DNA of 64,000 bases from Clostridium sp. C105KSO13 (GTDB taxonomy: Bacteria; Bacillota; Clostridia; Lachnospirales; Lachnospiraceae), in NCBI RefSeq assembly GCF_001517425.1, contig NZ_FBWL01000168.1:1-64000 (forward strand), given 5' to 3'. Each line of letters opens with the position of its first letter. Position 1 is the stretch's first letter. Positions 8,197-16,890 of this stretch are shown in pieces. The notes under the pieces were generated by a model that searched no databases, had not been told where the DNA came from, and saw only the letters and a list, made by a program, of their open reading frames with translations. A program made the translations under genes and the position numbers.

Positions 8197-8751
8197 TCAA
8201 TTTCCTTTCCGTGCACGCAGCAGAAGTTCCATCGTGTCATCCATAGGAGTGGCACCGTTGTACTCGCTGGCACAATTCTCTTTTACAATTTGATAGATTT
8301 CCATCCAGAGACGATTGGTCTGGGACATGAAGTTCTGACTCATGGCCACATAGGGCGATTGGATTGCATTGCCGGTTGTGGGATGCTTGGCTAAGAAACC
8401 AAACTCAGAGATGGCTTCCTCGCATTGAATCCAACGGGCAGCACTCATGGCATACCGTTCCAGCAGGTCTGGGGAGACCAGCGAAGCGCAGTGACGTTCC
8501 TGTAACCATTCCCAGGTCTTTTTGTAGATACCTGGTGCAAGCAGCTTTTTGCCGTCCTTTTGTTTTGCAGATAATAGTCTGGATGGTTTGGGCATCGGCT
8601 GACCTTCTAAATCGGCTGATTGATTATCAAAGTCGATGACAGTCAACTCTCGTTTGCCCGGATTACCCTCGGCGAGCTTATCAGCTAAGGGCTTTTTCTT
8701 GGCTCCGGCACCTATACGGGCACCACCACGGTTTGTACCGTCCTTAGCCAT
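8197..8751 (-). CDS. Phage terminase small subunit, P27 family
   Basis: Recognises phage DNA and recruits the large terminase. The N-terminus (GGARIGAGAKKKPLADKLAEGNPGKREL) is the hallmark basic, glycine-rich segment of P27-type small terminases, followed by helical repeats. Start at 8751 is set by GGAGG 7 bases upstream; the open frame extends to 8841 without support. It lies downstream of the HNH gene and immediately before metK. The HNH-small terminase pair is a common arrangement in such phages, where the HNH protein assists terminase cutting. Confidence 0.9.
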   Translation of the reverse strand: MAKDGTNRGGARIGAGAKKKPLADKLAEGNPGKRELTVIDFDNQSADLEGQPMPKPSRLLSAKQKDGKKLLAPGIYKKTWEWLQERHCASLVSPDLLERYAMSAARWIQCEEAISEFGFLAKHPTTGNAIQSPYVAMSQNFMSQTNRLWMEIYQIVKENCASEYNGATPMDDTMELLLRARKGN

Positions 8752-8861
8752 TTTCACACCTCCATTTCTGGGGCCTATATACCCCGTTTGAATTTGCGAC
8801 TTTGTGCGTAAGAGCCCACGCCCGTTCCACGGCGGCTTCAACGTAGAGATTCAGACCGCCC

Positions 8862-9221
8862 CTACCGGTTGTGCCAGCGGTCACCGTGTTCTGCATGAAT
8901 CTTCGCATGACAGCTTTTGCACAGGGCAATGAGATTACTTCTATCATGCGTTCCACCCTGAGAGAGTGGGAGCTTGTGATGTATCTCTTCGGTGGCAACG
9001 TAGCGTCCGTCCTTTAGGCACTGCTCACACAGTGGGTGGGCAGCAGCATAGCTGTCACGGATGCGTTTCCAAGCCCTGCCGTAGCGTCGCTTGGTAGCAG
9101 GGTCACGGTCGTATCGTTCGTAGCGTTTGTTCTCTTCCTTCTCGTGTTCCAGACAGTAGCGACCGTCCGTTAGGTTAGGGCAGCCGGGATGGGAACACGG
9201 TCGTTTGGGTTTCCTTGGCAT
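8862..9221 (-). CDS. HNH endonuclease
   Basis: A 119-residue HNH nuclease. A zinc-binding N-terminus (CSHPGCPNLTDGRYCLEH) precedes the nuclease core EEIHHKLPLSQGGTHDRSNLIALCKSCHAKIHAEH, which provides the HH, N and H residues and a CxxC zinc pair. In cos-type phages these proteins work with terminase during packaging. Position directly upstream of the small terminase supports that role. Start chosen with GGAGG 9 bases upstream. Confidence 0.92.
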   Translation of the reverse strand: MPRKPKRPCSHPGCPNLTDGRYCLEHEKEENKRYERYDRDPATKRRYGRAWKRIRDSYAAAHPLCEQCLKDGRYVATEEIHHKLPLSQGGTHDRSNLIALCKSCHAKIHAEHGDRWHNR

Positions 9222-9344
9222 TGGTGTTCACCTCCTTCGGGCATAAGAAAAGCCCTGCAGGTCTGGTGATCCACAAGGCTCTCTGTGATTTTCGCTTTTC
9301 GCTATTGTAATAATATCATAGGATAGGACTCTCATTCTATCACA

Positions 9345-9764
9345 TTAACTCTCATGCTTTGTCGGCACGGTGATTTCTTTTAGTGCGGCACTGTGCATGC
9401 GGTGGATGTGCTGCATGGAGTAGTTCATGTCCACAGCAATCTGCTCCCAGGTGATGAAGCACAGGTAGCGTTTCTCCAGTAAGGTCTGGTATTCCACATT
9501 GGGAACTGCTTTGATGACACCCATGATTTCATGCTTCAACTCAACCAGTGCGTCAATATCCCCGTTGATTTCTTCCTGCAGGGAAATAATCTTGATTACG
9601 GCATCTGCCATACGGGAGCCACCGTGATTCGGGTTTCTTGGCATATCCGAAATGGTAGAGGTGCATCTGGTCGCCAGCTCGTTCAAGGAAGCGATTTGCT
9701 GGATTTTAGAATTGATACGCTCGTCAAGGTAACGAGCCTGTAGTAAGTATTCTTTTTCTGTCAT
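9345..9764 (-). CDS. DUF1492 / sigma-like phage regulator
   Basis: A 139-residue helical protein. The N-terminal half is coiled-coil-like and the C-terminus carries a helix-turn-helix resembling sigma region 4 (YLCFITWEQIAVDMNYSMQHIHRMHSAALKEI). DUF1492 proteins in Firmicutes phages occupy the position of late transcription regulators just upstream of the packaging genes, which is where this gene sits. It probably turns on the HNH-terminase-portal block; inferred from position and fold. Confidence 0.75.
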   Translation of the reverse strand: MTEKEYLLQARYLDERINSKIQQIASLNELATRCTSTISDMPRNPNHGGSRMADAVIKIISLQEEINGDIDALVELKHEIMGVIKAVPNVEYQTLLEKRYLCFITWEQIAVDMNYSMQHIHRMHSAALKEITVPTKHES

Positions 9765-9810
9765 AGGATACCTCCGGAATTTTTAATTTCCCTCGGATTG
9801 GCATGGACTG

Positions 9811-11154
9811 TCATAGATTGGCTTTTACGGCATCAATCAAAGCGGTCTGGCTCAGCTCCTTTTGGGAGAGAGCCTTTAGTATCCGCTCGTCGATGGTGCC
9901 TTTTGTGATGATGTGTTCTATCACCACGGTACAGGAGGTCTGGCCTTGCCTCCATAATCGGGCGTTGGTCTGCTGGTACAATTCCAGTGACCAGGTCAGC
10001 CCAAACCAGATAAGGGTGGAGCCGCCAGCTTGCAGGTTCAGGCCATGACCGGCAGAGGCTGGATGAATAACTGCTACCGGGATTTTTCCGGCATTCCAGT
10101 CGGTGATATCCTGGCTATCCTTGATTTCCCTGACCGTGAAGCGGCGCTTGATACGTTCAAGGTCATGCTTAAACCAGTAGGCCACCAGAACGGGTTTGCC
10201 GTTTGCCGCTTCCAGAATGTCCTCCAGCGCATCCAGCTTTCGGTCGTGAAATTCAATGGTGTCGCCGGTATCGGCATAAATCGCACCATTGGCCAGCTGT
10301 GATAACTTGCCGGTAAGAGAAGCTGCATTTGCGGCGGTCACCTCACCGTCTGGAAGCTGCAATATCAGGTCTTTTTTCAACTCCTCATAGCGCAGGCGTT
10401 CTTCCTCGGAGAGCTTCACCTCATATTGCGAGGAAATCAGCTCAGGCATCTGCAGGTGGTCGGTGGATTTCATGGAAATCGTAATATCCGAAATCTGCCG
10501 GTAGATAAGTTCCTCTGCATAGGGCTGCGGTTTATAGGAATAGATAATCATGCCGTTTCGTTTATCTGGTGAAAAGTAATTGTTGCGGTATTCGGTAATA
10601 AAGCGACCGAGGCGCTTGCCCATGTCCAGCAGCCGGAACTCAGCCCATAAATCCATCAGGCCATTGGAGCTTGGCGTACCAGTCAGGCCAATGATGCGTT
10701 TGACCTTGGGCCGTACCTTCATCAGAGAACGGAAGCGCTTTGACTGGTGATTCTTGAAGGAGGAGAGTTCGTCGATGACCACCATATCGTAGTCAAAGGG
10801 AAAGCCACTGTCCTCTATCAGCCATTGCAGATTTTCGCGGTTGATGATGGTAATGTCAGCTGTGGCCATTAAAGCAGCCCGGCGCTCCTTCACGCTGCCA
10901 ACAGCAACGGTAAAAGACAGGTGCTGCAGGTGTGACCATTTTTCAAGTTCTGCTGGCCAGGTATCACGGGCCACACGAAGTGGAGCGACCACCAGAATGC
11001 GGTGGGCCAGAAAGCTGTCAAACAACAGGTCAGCGATAGCAGTCAGGGAAATGACCGTCTTGCCAAGACCCATATCTAGCAGCACAGCAGCTACGGGATG
11101 TGTTTCAATGTAGTCGATGGCAAAGGCCTGATAATCATGTGGCTTGAAGTTCAA
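9811..11154 (-). CDS. SNF2-type DEAD/DEAH helicase
   Basis: A 447-residue superfamily 2 helicase of the phage SNF2-like type, acting in phage replication or recombination. Walker A is LLDMGLGKTVIS, the DEAH-equivalent is VIDELSSFK, motif III region is GLTGTPSSNGL, and motif VI is ARLWRQGQT near residue 400. Start is a TTG at 11154 with GGAGGG 7 bases upstream; a second upstream TTG sits inside that ribosome site. It overlaps the VRR-NUC gene by 20 bases, and the helicase-VRR-NUC pair is a standard phage replication module. Confidence 0.92.
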   Translation of the reverse strand: MNFKPHDYQAFAIDYIETHPVAAVLLDMGLGKTVISLTAIADLLFDSFLAHRILVVAPLRVARDTWPAELEKWSHLQHLSFTVAVGSVKERRAALMATADITIINRENLQWLIEDSGFPFDYDMVVIDELSSFKNHQSKRFRSLMKVRPKVKRIIGLTGTPSSNGLMDLWAEFRLLDMGKRLGRFITEYRNNYFSPDKRNGMIIYSYKPQPYAEELIYRQISDITISMKSTDHLQMPELISSQYEVKLSEEERLRYEELKKDLILQLPDGEVTAANAASLTGKLSQLANGAIYADTGDTIEFHDRKLDALEDILEAANGKPVLVAYWFKHDLERIKRRFTVREIKDSQDITDWNAGKIPVAVIHPASAGHGLNLQAGGSTLIWFGLTWSLELYQQTNARLWRQGQTSCTVVIEHIITKGTIDERILKALSQKELSQTALIDAVKANL

Positions 11155-11416
11155 GAAGCATCCCTCCAATCTGTTCTATGCTGTCGATGACGTAAACACG
11201 AAAACCCAGGGAGCGCAGCAGTCGGTGCCTTGCTTCCTGTAAGGAACGTGGGCGTTTTCCAGGTGCCTTGAGTTCTACAAAGGCGATAACGCCATCAGGT
11301 AATAAGATAAGGCGGTCGGGCATCCCATCGAAACTCGGAGACACGAACTTTACTGCAATGCCACCGGCCCTTTTTACCGCCACGGTTAATTTGGTTTCTA
11401 TCGTTTTTTCTCGCAT
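11135..11416 (-). CDS. VRR-NUC domain nuclease
   Basis: A 93-residue standalone VRR-NUC protein of the PD-(D/E)XK superfamily. The active-site pattern is visible as PSFDGMPDRL, then AFVELKAPGKRPRS with the E-x-K pair, then a helix and VYVIDS strand. Such proteins are Holliday-junction or flap-cutting nucleases in phage genomes. It precedes and overlaps the SNF2 helicase, with which it probably works. Start at 11416 has GGGAGG 8 bases upstream. Confidence 0.9.
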   Translation of the reverse strand: MREKTIETKLTVAVKRAGGIAVKFVSPSFDGMPDRLILLPDGVIAFVELKAPGKRPRSLQEARHRLLRSLGFRVYVIDSIEQIGGMLLELQAT

Positions 11417-11557
11417 ACTTGTCCTCCCATCAGGGCTTTTAATCAATAGGTGCAAGGTGTATCAATGGTCTTTTCCTAACTTTTTCTTATAGACTTTCTT
11501 ATAGTCCTAAGAGAATTTTTGTATATGACCTTGATACACCTTGTCATCTATAGAAAA

Positions 11558-13831
11558 TCAGTTCAAAAAATCTTCTTCAACGTCATTTTTCTGTGTCAAA
11601 CGCAGGCCCTTAAAGTAACGCTTGCGATTTTGTGTGATACGCTCATAACCAGCGTTCTCCAAGGCAAGATAGAAGTCTGCCGTGTTACGCACATAGTCAT
11701 TGGTATCCACGCAGTAGTTTCGGTATGCCTGATAAAGCCCAGAGGAGCTTTCCTTATAGGACGCATCCACGTCACAGCAGTCCTCCATAAAATGACCAAA
11801 CCAGTCATTCTGGTTGCGGTAGGCATCAATGGCCGTTTGTACGCAGGCCGGTACGGGAATCTGGTAATCCAGTTCGATGACCTTTTTGGCACCCTCGATG
11901 ACCCACGCCAGAATACTATCACCGGCATTGTCATATAGGTACTCGCCATAATTCTTGATGTCGCTGTTGCCGGTAATCTTGGCACCAAACGGAATGACGA
12001 TAAGACGACGCCAGATACCATCATCGGAGGCGCTGACACGAGGCAGATGGTTGGTATAAAGTACAAGGGTGTGGCAGGGCTTGAAGGAAAACGGGTCTTT
12101 GTATTTCTTTTCCGCAAACACGTCATCGGTGGAACAAAGCTGCTTGACGGTGGAGTCATTGAGGCGGGCACCTTCCTGCATTTCTGCTGCAATCAGCAGT
12201 CGCTTGCCCTTGACCTCAGCCATTTCTGGTTTGATGTTTCTGCGGCAGCCAACGGTCAGGGTGTCGGCGGAGATGTTGCCGCTGTACAGGCCCAGCACTC
12301 TGGAGATGGCATTCCAGAAGGTGGATTTACCATTTCGGCCATCGCCGTAGGCAATGATGAGAGCTTCCACGTAAACCTTGCCGATGGCGGACAGTCCACA
12401 AATCATCTGAACGTAGTCGATGAGTTCCTGATTGTTCTGGAAGATAAGGTCAAGACTATCGAGCCAAAGCTGCTGACCCTTTTGCCCCGGCGATACGGAG
12501 GTGATTTTGGTAATGAAGTCCTCCGGTAAATGTTCTCGTGCTCCGGCCATGCCACGGCGCAGGTCATAGGTGGCTTCCGGCGTACACAGGGCAAAGCAGT
12601 CGGCATCCAAATCTCTCGGCGAAATCTCCAGCATCGGATGAGCTTCCTTCAGCGTAGAGGTGATATTCTTGGAATCCCTGCGCTTGACTGCAAAGGCCTG
12701 ATAGGCTTTCGCTGCGGAAAAATCCTGAAAAGCCTGCAGCTGTTCTTCATTCATCAGCTGTTCGGCCTTGCTCTTTGAGGCACCATCTAAAATCGCCTGT
12801 GCACCGCAGCTCTTTAATTTATCCAAGGCGGTGACCAGGTCGTTCCCGGCTTCCTTCAATTGGCGACGGGTCAGCTCATGTGCAACAGCCTGTGCGCCCG
12901 GTTCGGATTCCTGCCAGTAGTGGTCAGAGTAGCGAATGAAATGAGTGGCCGGAGAGTAGCGCAGCTCTTTTGAGAAATACTTCGCCAGCACCTCAGCCTG
13001 TCCAACATCGGAATAGTCGCCCGGCTTATAGCAGGACGGGTCATTATAAACCTCTGGTGCCACATAGCCTTCCTGGCTTGAGAGTCGCGCATAAAAACGC
13101 TGTGCGCTGTGCCAGATAGTGCCAAGCTCGCTGTTATCGAGAGGCGGTTCACATTTGGCGGCTTCTTCAAGGAAGGTCTGGTAGGCCTTATCCGTATCGC
13201 CATATTTCTTGATGACACGACCGGCGAAACGGCTCAGGGTTGCATTACGGCTGCCCTCCGGGATGATGGAAGAATCGTATTGACCCTCCGGCAGACCTTC
13301 GTCGAACAGGTCATCGTCCAAAAACCCGGTCAGGTTCATGCGCCCCGGATACAAAGCTACCTCGGCAGTAGCAGTTCCGAAAAAGAAGCGTGCAGCATCC
13401 AGCGCCTGCGTATCAAAATAAGGGAAGATGGAATTGACCAGCTTTTTCATATCACTGTAAAGGCCAGCATCTGTTACGGTAGCAATAGGAAAAAGCACAT
13501 GGAACTTTGGCCTTGCAGACTTGCCGTTTTTCTCGCGCTGATTAAAACGACTGAAGTGAACAGCGAAGGTAACGCCGGGAAAAGCCTGCATCACGTCCTC
13601 TGGCGTAATCCAATCTTCCGGATTTTCAGAGTGGTCATTGTCACAGTCCACCGGCAAGCAGTCGCTGCCGATAAAGTTCTCACCGTTACGATAGCTGTTG
13701 CGATATTCAGCGCATACATAATCGTGGCAAATGGCCGCTTTCAAACCGGCTTCATCCAAAACGACCTGCTTATGGGGATAGGAGCAGTTACCGGGATTGC
13801 CGGTAACGTCCGCAGAATACAGTGTGAACAT
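11558..13831 (-). CDS. Primase-helicase (D5/P4 type)
   Basis: A 757-residue replication protein. The N-terminal third looks like an archaeo-eukaryotic-type primase/polymerase domain (PVDCDNDHSE, then SARPKFHVLFP). The C-terminal half is a superfamily 3/D5 helicase with Walker A AYGDGRNGKST near residue 495, LLIAAEMQEG, and the arginine-bearing RRLIVIPF. It initiates and unwinds at the phage origin. Its ATG overlaps the upstream stop as TAATG. A non-coding 140-base gap separates it from the VRR-NUC gene downstream. Confidence 0.92.
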   Translation of the reverse strand: MFTLYSADVTGNPGNCSYPHKQVVLDEAGLKAAICHDYVCAEYRNSYRNGENFIGSDCLPVDCDNDHSENPEDWITPEDVMQAFPGVTFAVHFSRFNQREKNGKSARPKFHVLFPIATVTDAGLYSDMKKLVNSIFPYFDTQALDAARFFFGTATAEVALYPGRMNLTGFLDDDLFDEGLPEGQYDSSIIPEGSRNATLSRFAGRVIKKYGDTDKAYQTFLEEAAKCEPPLDNSELGTIWHSAQRFYARLSSQEGYVAPEVYNDPSCYKPGDYSDVGQAEVLAKYFSKELRYSPATHFIRYSDHYWQESEPGAQAVAHELTRRQLKEAGNDLVTALDKLKSCGAQAILDGASKSKAEQLMNEEQLQAFQDFSAAKAYQAFAVKRRDSKNITSTLKEAHPMLEISPRDLDADCFALCTPEATYDLRRGMAGAREHLPEDFITKITSVSPGQKGQQLWLDSLDLIFQNNQELIDYVQMICGLSAIGKVYVEALIIAYGDGRNGKSTFWNAISRVLGLYSGNISADTLTVGCRRNIKPEMAEVKGKRLLIAAEMQEGARLNDSTVKQLCSTDDVFAEKKYKDPFSFKPCHTLVLYTNHLPRVSASDDGIWRRLIVIPFGAKITGNSDIKNYGEYLYDNAGDSILAWVIEGAKKVIELDYQIPVPACVQTAIDAYRNQNDWFGHFMEDCCDVDASYKESSSGLYQAYRNYCVDTNDYVRNTADFYLALENAGYERITQNRKRYFKGLRLTQKNDVEEDFLN

Positions 13832-14163
13832 TAGTCAAACACCTCCTTGGCTTCGTCCTCCAACACCTTGGTGATAAACCTCAAGGCACGGATAGTGGTT
13901 TCCAGCTCGCAGTCGCCACCAAGGAAAACCTCAAAGCCGGTAGCATCACCGAAACGGTCGCGCAGCACACGAATATCCATATCCGTGCAGGCTGCATCCT
14001 GAATGCGGAAATAGGTGCGTCCGCCGAGACCAGTGTCACCACCCTGATAGCCGGTAGTGCCAGCTTCCACTTCGAGAATGTTGCAGCTTACTACCTCACG
14101 TGTATAGGTACTGATTTCAGTGCCGTCCGGCAACTTTTTTCTTTTTTCGATTACTTCATACAT
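13831..14163 (-). CDS. Small phage protein, unknown
   Basis: A 110-residue acidic protein beginning MYEVIEKRKKLPDGTE, with a glycine-rich middle (GYQGGDTGLGGRTYF). I do not recognise the family. Start at 14163 has AGGAGG 9 bases upstream; the frame is open to 14268 without a ribosome site. It overlaps the upstream DUF7768-like gene region and abuts the primase by one base, so it is translated from the same replication operon. Confidence 0.6.
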   Translation of the reverse strand: MYEVIEKRKKLPDGTEISTYTREVVSCNILEVEAGTTGYQGGDTGLGGRTYFRIQDAACTDMDIRVLRDRFGDATGFEVFLGGDCELETTIRALRFITKVLEDEAKEVFD

Positions 14164-14167
14164 AGTC

Positions 14168-14638
14168 TTAGACCTCCTCCAGATTTTCAGTAAAATAGCG
14201 CAAGCGGTAGTTCTTCCACTTGGCTCGTTCAATTTCAGCTTCCATGCCGGGCGAGATGCGTTTGCCAAACACCCAGACCTCGGAACACTTGCTCATCAGG
14301 GCATTTCCGAAGAACAGACCAAGCTGGCGTTCCTGTGGGTCGGCGTCGTTGAGAAACTGCGGAAATAACAAATGTGGCGCGATAGGGATATAACCGGTTT
14401 CCACAGCAAAGCGACTGTAAGCTCTTGCAGCTTTTACGTTGGTTTCGATGTCTCCGGCAAAGGGAGAACAGATATAGACGATAGGCCTGAAAGCGCGAAG
14501 TGCTAGTTCTTCCTTGTCAATAACGGATAGTGCGCCATAGGCAGTGGGGTCAAAAGGTCTCACCTGCCGGTTCGGTCGGTGCTTAACGCTCCCCACTGGG
14601 GAGCAGCACCCTTCACTGTTAAATTTGCTGATGCTCAT
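14168..14638 (-). CDS. DUF4406/DUF7768-like nucleotide-binding protein
   Basis: The core (RPIVYICSPFAGDIETNVKAARAYSRFAVETG, shown in part) is the Rossmann-like fold of nucleoside 2-deoxyribosyltransferase relatives, with YICSPF and later GMEAEIERAK. In phages such proteins may remodel nucleotides or base-modify. The ATG at 14638 has a good GGAGG, but residues 10-22 coincide with a structured hairpin repeat (14573-14611), so translation could instead begin further in, near the start of the conserved core. Function is inferred from fold only. Confidence 0.65.
   Translation of the reverse strand: MSISKFNSEGCCSPVGSVKHRPNRQVRPFDPTAYGALSVIDKEELALRAFRPIVYICSPFAGDIETNVKAARAYSRFAVETGYIPIAPHLLFPQFLNDADPQERQLGLFFGNALMSKCSEVWVFGKRISPGMEAEIERAKWKNYRLRYFTENLEEV
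14573..14611 (-). repeat. Structured hairpin element, copy 2
   Basis: Inner stem GCTCCCC / GGGGAGC (14588-14604) around an ACT loop, with outer GGTGC (14578-14582) and GCACC (14606-14610). Flanks and loop match copy 1 at 4585-4644, while the inner stem differs at several paired positions on both sides. Here it lies inside the apparent 5-prime end of the DUF7768-like gene. Confidence 0.6.
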
Positions 14639-14666
14639 TGCACGAGTCCTCCTTTCCGGATGGCAC

Positions 14667-14700
14667 AAAAAACGTCCACCTCATAATCGAGATGGACGTC
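14667..14700 (-). terminator. Rho-independent terminator after phage polA
   Basis: On the minus strand an 11-bp stem (ACGTCCATCTC paired with GAGGTGGACGT, one wobble pair) is followed directly by six T residues. It lies 70 bases past the polymerase stop and before the ribosome site of the DUF7768-like gene. Confidence 0.75.
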
Positions 14701-14727
14701 TATGGGTAAATCTTCAAGGCACCATCT

Positions 14728-14767
14728 CACTATCCACTGGAGATGAGAGAGTGCTTTTGACGAAACG
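14728..14767 (-). repeat. Dispersed 40-bp intergenic motif, copy 1
   Basis: Shares the plus-strand pattern CACT-CCACTGGAGATGAG, then TTTTGACGAA about eight bases later, with 19105-19148. Both copies lie between a stop codon and the next gene of the prophage, beside a terminator. It may be a promoter or protein-binding site; no function is proven. Confidence 0.5.
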
Positions 14768-14769
14768 AA

Positions 14770-16710
14770 TCAATCTTTTTTATAAAAATCTGTAACGTAG
14801 CCATCGGCGCGAAGCAGCAGGCCCTTTGCCCACGGTGGTGTCCGGCCCATCTGCTCACAGATTGCCTCCAGCGACATATGAGGGTCGCCTTCAATGACCA
14901 GTTCATCGTGGATATGCATGACAATGGAGCAGCAGCGCAGTGTCTTCAGGGCGTAGCACAGAATATCACGTGCGGTTGCCTGCACGATGTTTTCGACAAA
15001 TTTCGGGCCGTAGGAATCCAGGCGTTCCCACTTCTTGGTGCCGCCGACGCCCTCATAGGTGATACAGCTGCCACCGAATCTATTCGTTCCAACCTTTGGC
15101 TTGACGTAGGCCAGCTTTCTGCCAGAGGGAAGCGTGATAAACAGCATTCCGCTGCGGCAGGAAAATGTCAGCCCATAATCGGTGGTGGTATGTTTGTACT
15201 TCACGGCTTCCATAACAGCGCGGTCAACGGCCCACCAAAATTCGACAATTTTCGGATTGGACTGTCGCCAAGCGCCAACAAGAGGAGGAAGCTCCCCTTC
15301 CGTGAGTCCCATATCCAAAGCGCCCATTGCCTTAAGCGCACCCACGCTGCCTCCATAGCCGAGGGCCAGCTCGGCGATTTTACCTTTTTGGCGAAGGTGG
15401 CCGTTGATACCATGCTTCTCTATCGGTACGCGAAACATCTGACTGGCAGAGGCGCAGTAGATATCGCCGCCCTTGGCGAAGACCTCCTGTCGCCAGCTTT
15501 CACCGGCAAACCACGCGATGACACGAGCTTCAATGGCCGAAAAGTCTGCAACGTAAAAGCGTGTGCCTTCTCTTGGAATAAAAGCCGTGCGAATAAGCTG
15601 GGAAAGTGTATCCGGGACATCCTCATATAAAAGTTCCACTGCCTCAAAGTCGCCAGAACGCACAAGGGCACGTGCCTCAGCCAGGTCAGGCAGATGGTTT
15701 TGAGGTAGGTTTTGCAGCTGTATATTGCGTCCGGAAAAACGGCCCGTCCTGTTGGCTCCATAAAACTGAAACATACCACGGGCACGACCGTCGGCGCATA
15801 CGGTCTTTTCCATTGCCTGATATTTGCGAACAGAGGATTTCGCCAGTTGCTGGCGCAGGGTTAAGACCTCGCAAAGCTCTGGAGGCGCTGTCTTCAAAAG
15901 TTCTGCCACGGCCTTCTTGTCCAGGCTGTCAGTTGTCATGCCGTTTTCAGCCAGCCATTGTTTCATCTGCTGGACGGAGTTCGGGTTTTCCAGTGCGGTG
16001 ATACGCTGCATCGCCGTGGTCAGTTCTTTCCGGGAACGGTTGTCCATTTCAAGCGCCTGCGTTACCAATTCCAGGTCGAGCCTCACTCCGGTGTCATTTA
16101 TCTGCTGGTCAAGATGATATTCCTCCCATACCATTTCAGGCACAGGGAATTTATAAAGTCTTTGCTGGATTCCCATTTCGGTTTCCACATCACGGAGATT
16201 GTAACGCTTGAAGTCGGCCCATTTTTCTGGAGCATGAAAAGGGCGATTCCGGGTGCGTTCTCCATTGACCTTGGTAGGTGCACAGGGCTGGCAGAAATAT
16301 TTGATGAGGTCTTTGCCCTCCGAGAGCTTTTGCTTTTCAAGACCAAGAACGGCACCAACTCCCTCCAAGGATAAGGGCAGGCCCATTGTGGCGGCCCATA
16401 TCATGGAACAGCGCCAGCTTTCCGGGTCAAGGTAATCGCTGGTAGGATAGCCCAAGAAGCGTGAGAGGCAGATGCGTTCAAAACTGGCATTAAAGGCCCA
16501 TTTTGTCACAGTCGCATCCTCCAAGGCCGCCAGTATTTCTTTGGGAATGTGTTCACCGCAGGCAAGGTCAATGACCTGCACAGGGCCAGCATCTACGCTG
16601 TAGCCAAAGAGCAGGATTTCAAAATCTGGAGCTTCCACATAGCGATATACGCCTGACTTTTGCAGCGGCGTGCTGCTGTAGGTTTCAATATCAATACTTA
16701 AGGTTTTCAT
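14770..16710 (-). CDS. Phage DNA polymerase, family A
   Basis: Replicative DNA polymerase I-type enzyme of 646 residues. The N-terminus has a 3-5 exonuclease start motif SIDIETYSS. Polymerase motif A is YVADFSAIEARVIAW, motif B is KIAELALGYGGSVGALKAMG, and motif C is MHIHDELVIEGD. Start at 16710 has GGAAAGGA 9 bases upstream. An alternative ATG at 16785 also has AAGGAG upstream and adds 25 residues; the conserved exonuclease start favours 16710. It is the centre of the prophage replication module, between DUF2815 and the DUF7768-like gene. Confidence 0.93.
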   Translation of the reverse strand: MKTLSIDIETYSSTPLQKSGVYRYVEAPDFEILLFGYSVDAGPVQVIDLACGEHIPKEILAALEDATVTKWAFNASFERICLSRFLGYPTSDYLDPESWRCSMIWAATMGLPLSLEGVGAVLGLEKQKLSEGKDLIKYFCQPCAPTKVNGERTRNRPFHAPEKWADFKRYNLRDVETEMGIQQRLYKFPVPEMVWEEYHLDQQINDTGVRLDLELVTQALEMDNRSRKELTTAMQRITALENPNSVQQMKQWLAENGMTTDSLDKKAVAELLKTAPPELCEVLTLRQQLAKSSVRKYQAMEKTVCADGRARGMFQFYGANRTGRFSGRNIQLQNLPQNHLPDLAEARALVRSGDFEAVELLYEDVPDTLSQLIRTAFIPREGTRFYVADFSAIEARVIAWFAGESWRQEVFAKGGDIYCASASQMFRVPIEKHGINGHLRQKGKIAELALGYGGSVGALKAMGALDMGLTEGELPPLVGAWRQSNPKIVEFWWAVDRAVMEAVKYKHTTTDYGLTFSCRSGMLFITLPSGRKLAYVKPKVGTNRFGGSCITYEGVGGTKKWERLDSYGPKFVENIVQATARDILCYALKTLRCCSIVMHIHDELVIEGDPHMSLEAICEQMGRTPPWAKGLLLRADGYVTDFYKKD

Positions 16711-16803
16711 AAAAGTACGTCCTTTCCGCGCGTCGCCACAAGCTGCATATCGCTCACTTCCCCACTTGTGCGGAAGTTCGTTCATTTCGCTGTGGCTCCT
16801 TTT

Positions 16804-16869
16804 CCCAAAAAGTCTACGACTTTTCGGGAACCCTGAATAAACAGGGTGACAGATTTCTCCGCCACCCTG
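16804..16869 (-). other. Two hairpins between DUF2815 and polA
   Basis: A stem of about 11 bp at 16804-16828 (CCCAAAAAGTC / GACTTTTCGGG, one mismatch, TAC loop) and a 7-bp stem CAGGGTG / CACCCTG at 16842-16869 lie in the leader of polA. No T tract follows, so they are unlikely to be simple terminators. They may control translation or stability of the polymerase message. Confidence 0.45.
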
Positions 16870-16890
16870 CCGGTTACTCAGATACTGCTG

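Noticed and set aside
9922-10020. tRNA or rRNA genes anywhere in the window
   Set aside because: I looked for tRNA arms, CCA ends and rRNA signatures, especially at the integrase end and between operons, and saw none. A covariance-model scan would be needed to be certain.
16711-16785. N-terminal 25-residue extension of the phage polymerase
   Set aside because: An ATG with a usable AAGGAG site exists at 16785, but the exonuclease domain begins at the 16710 methionine, which has its own ribosome site. The upstream stretch may be a short leader peptide.
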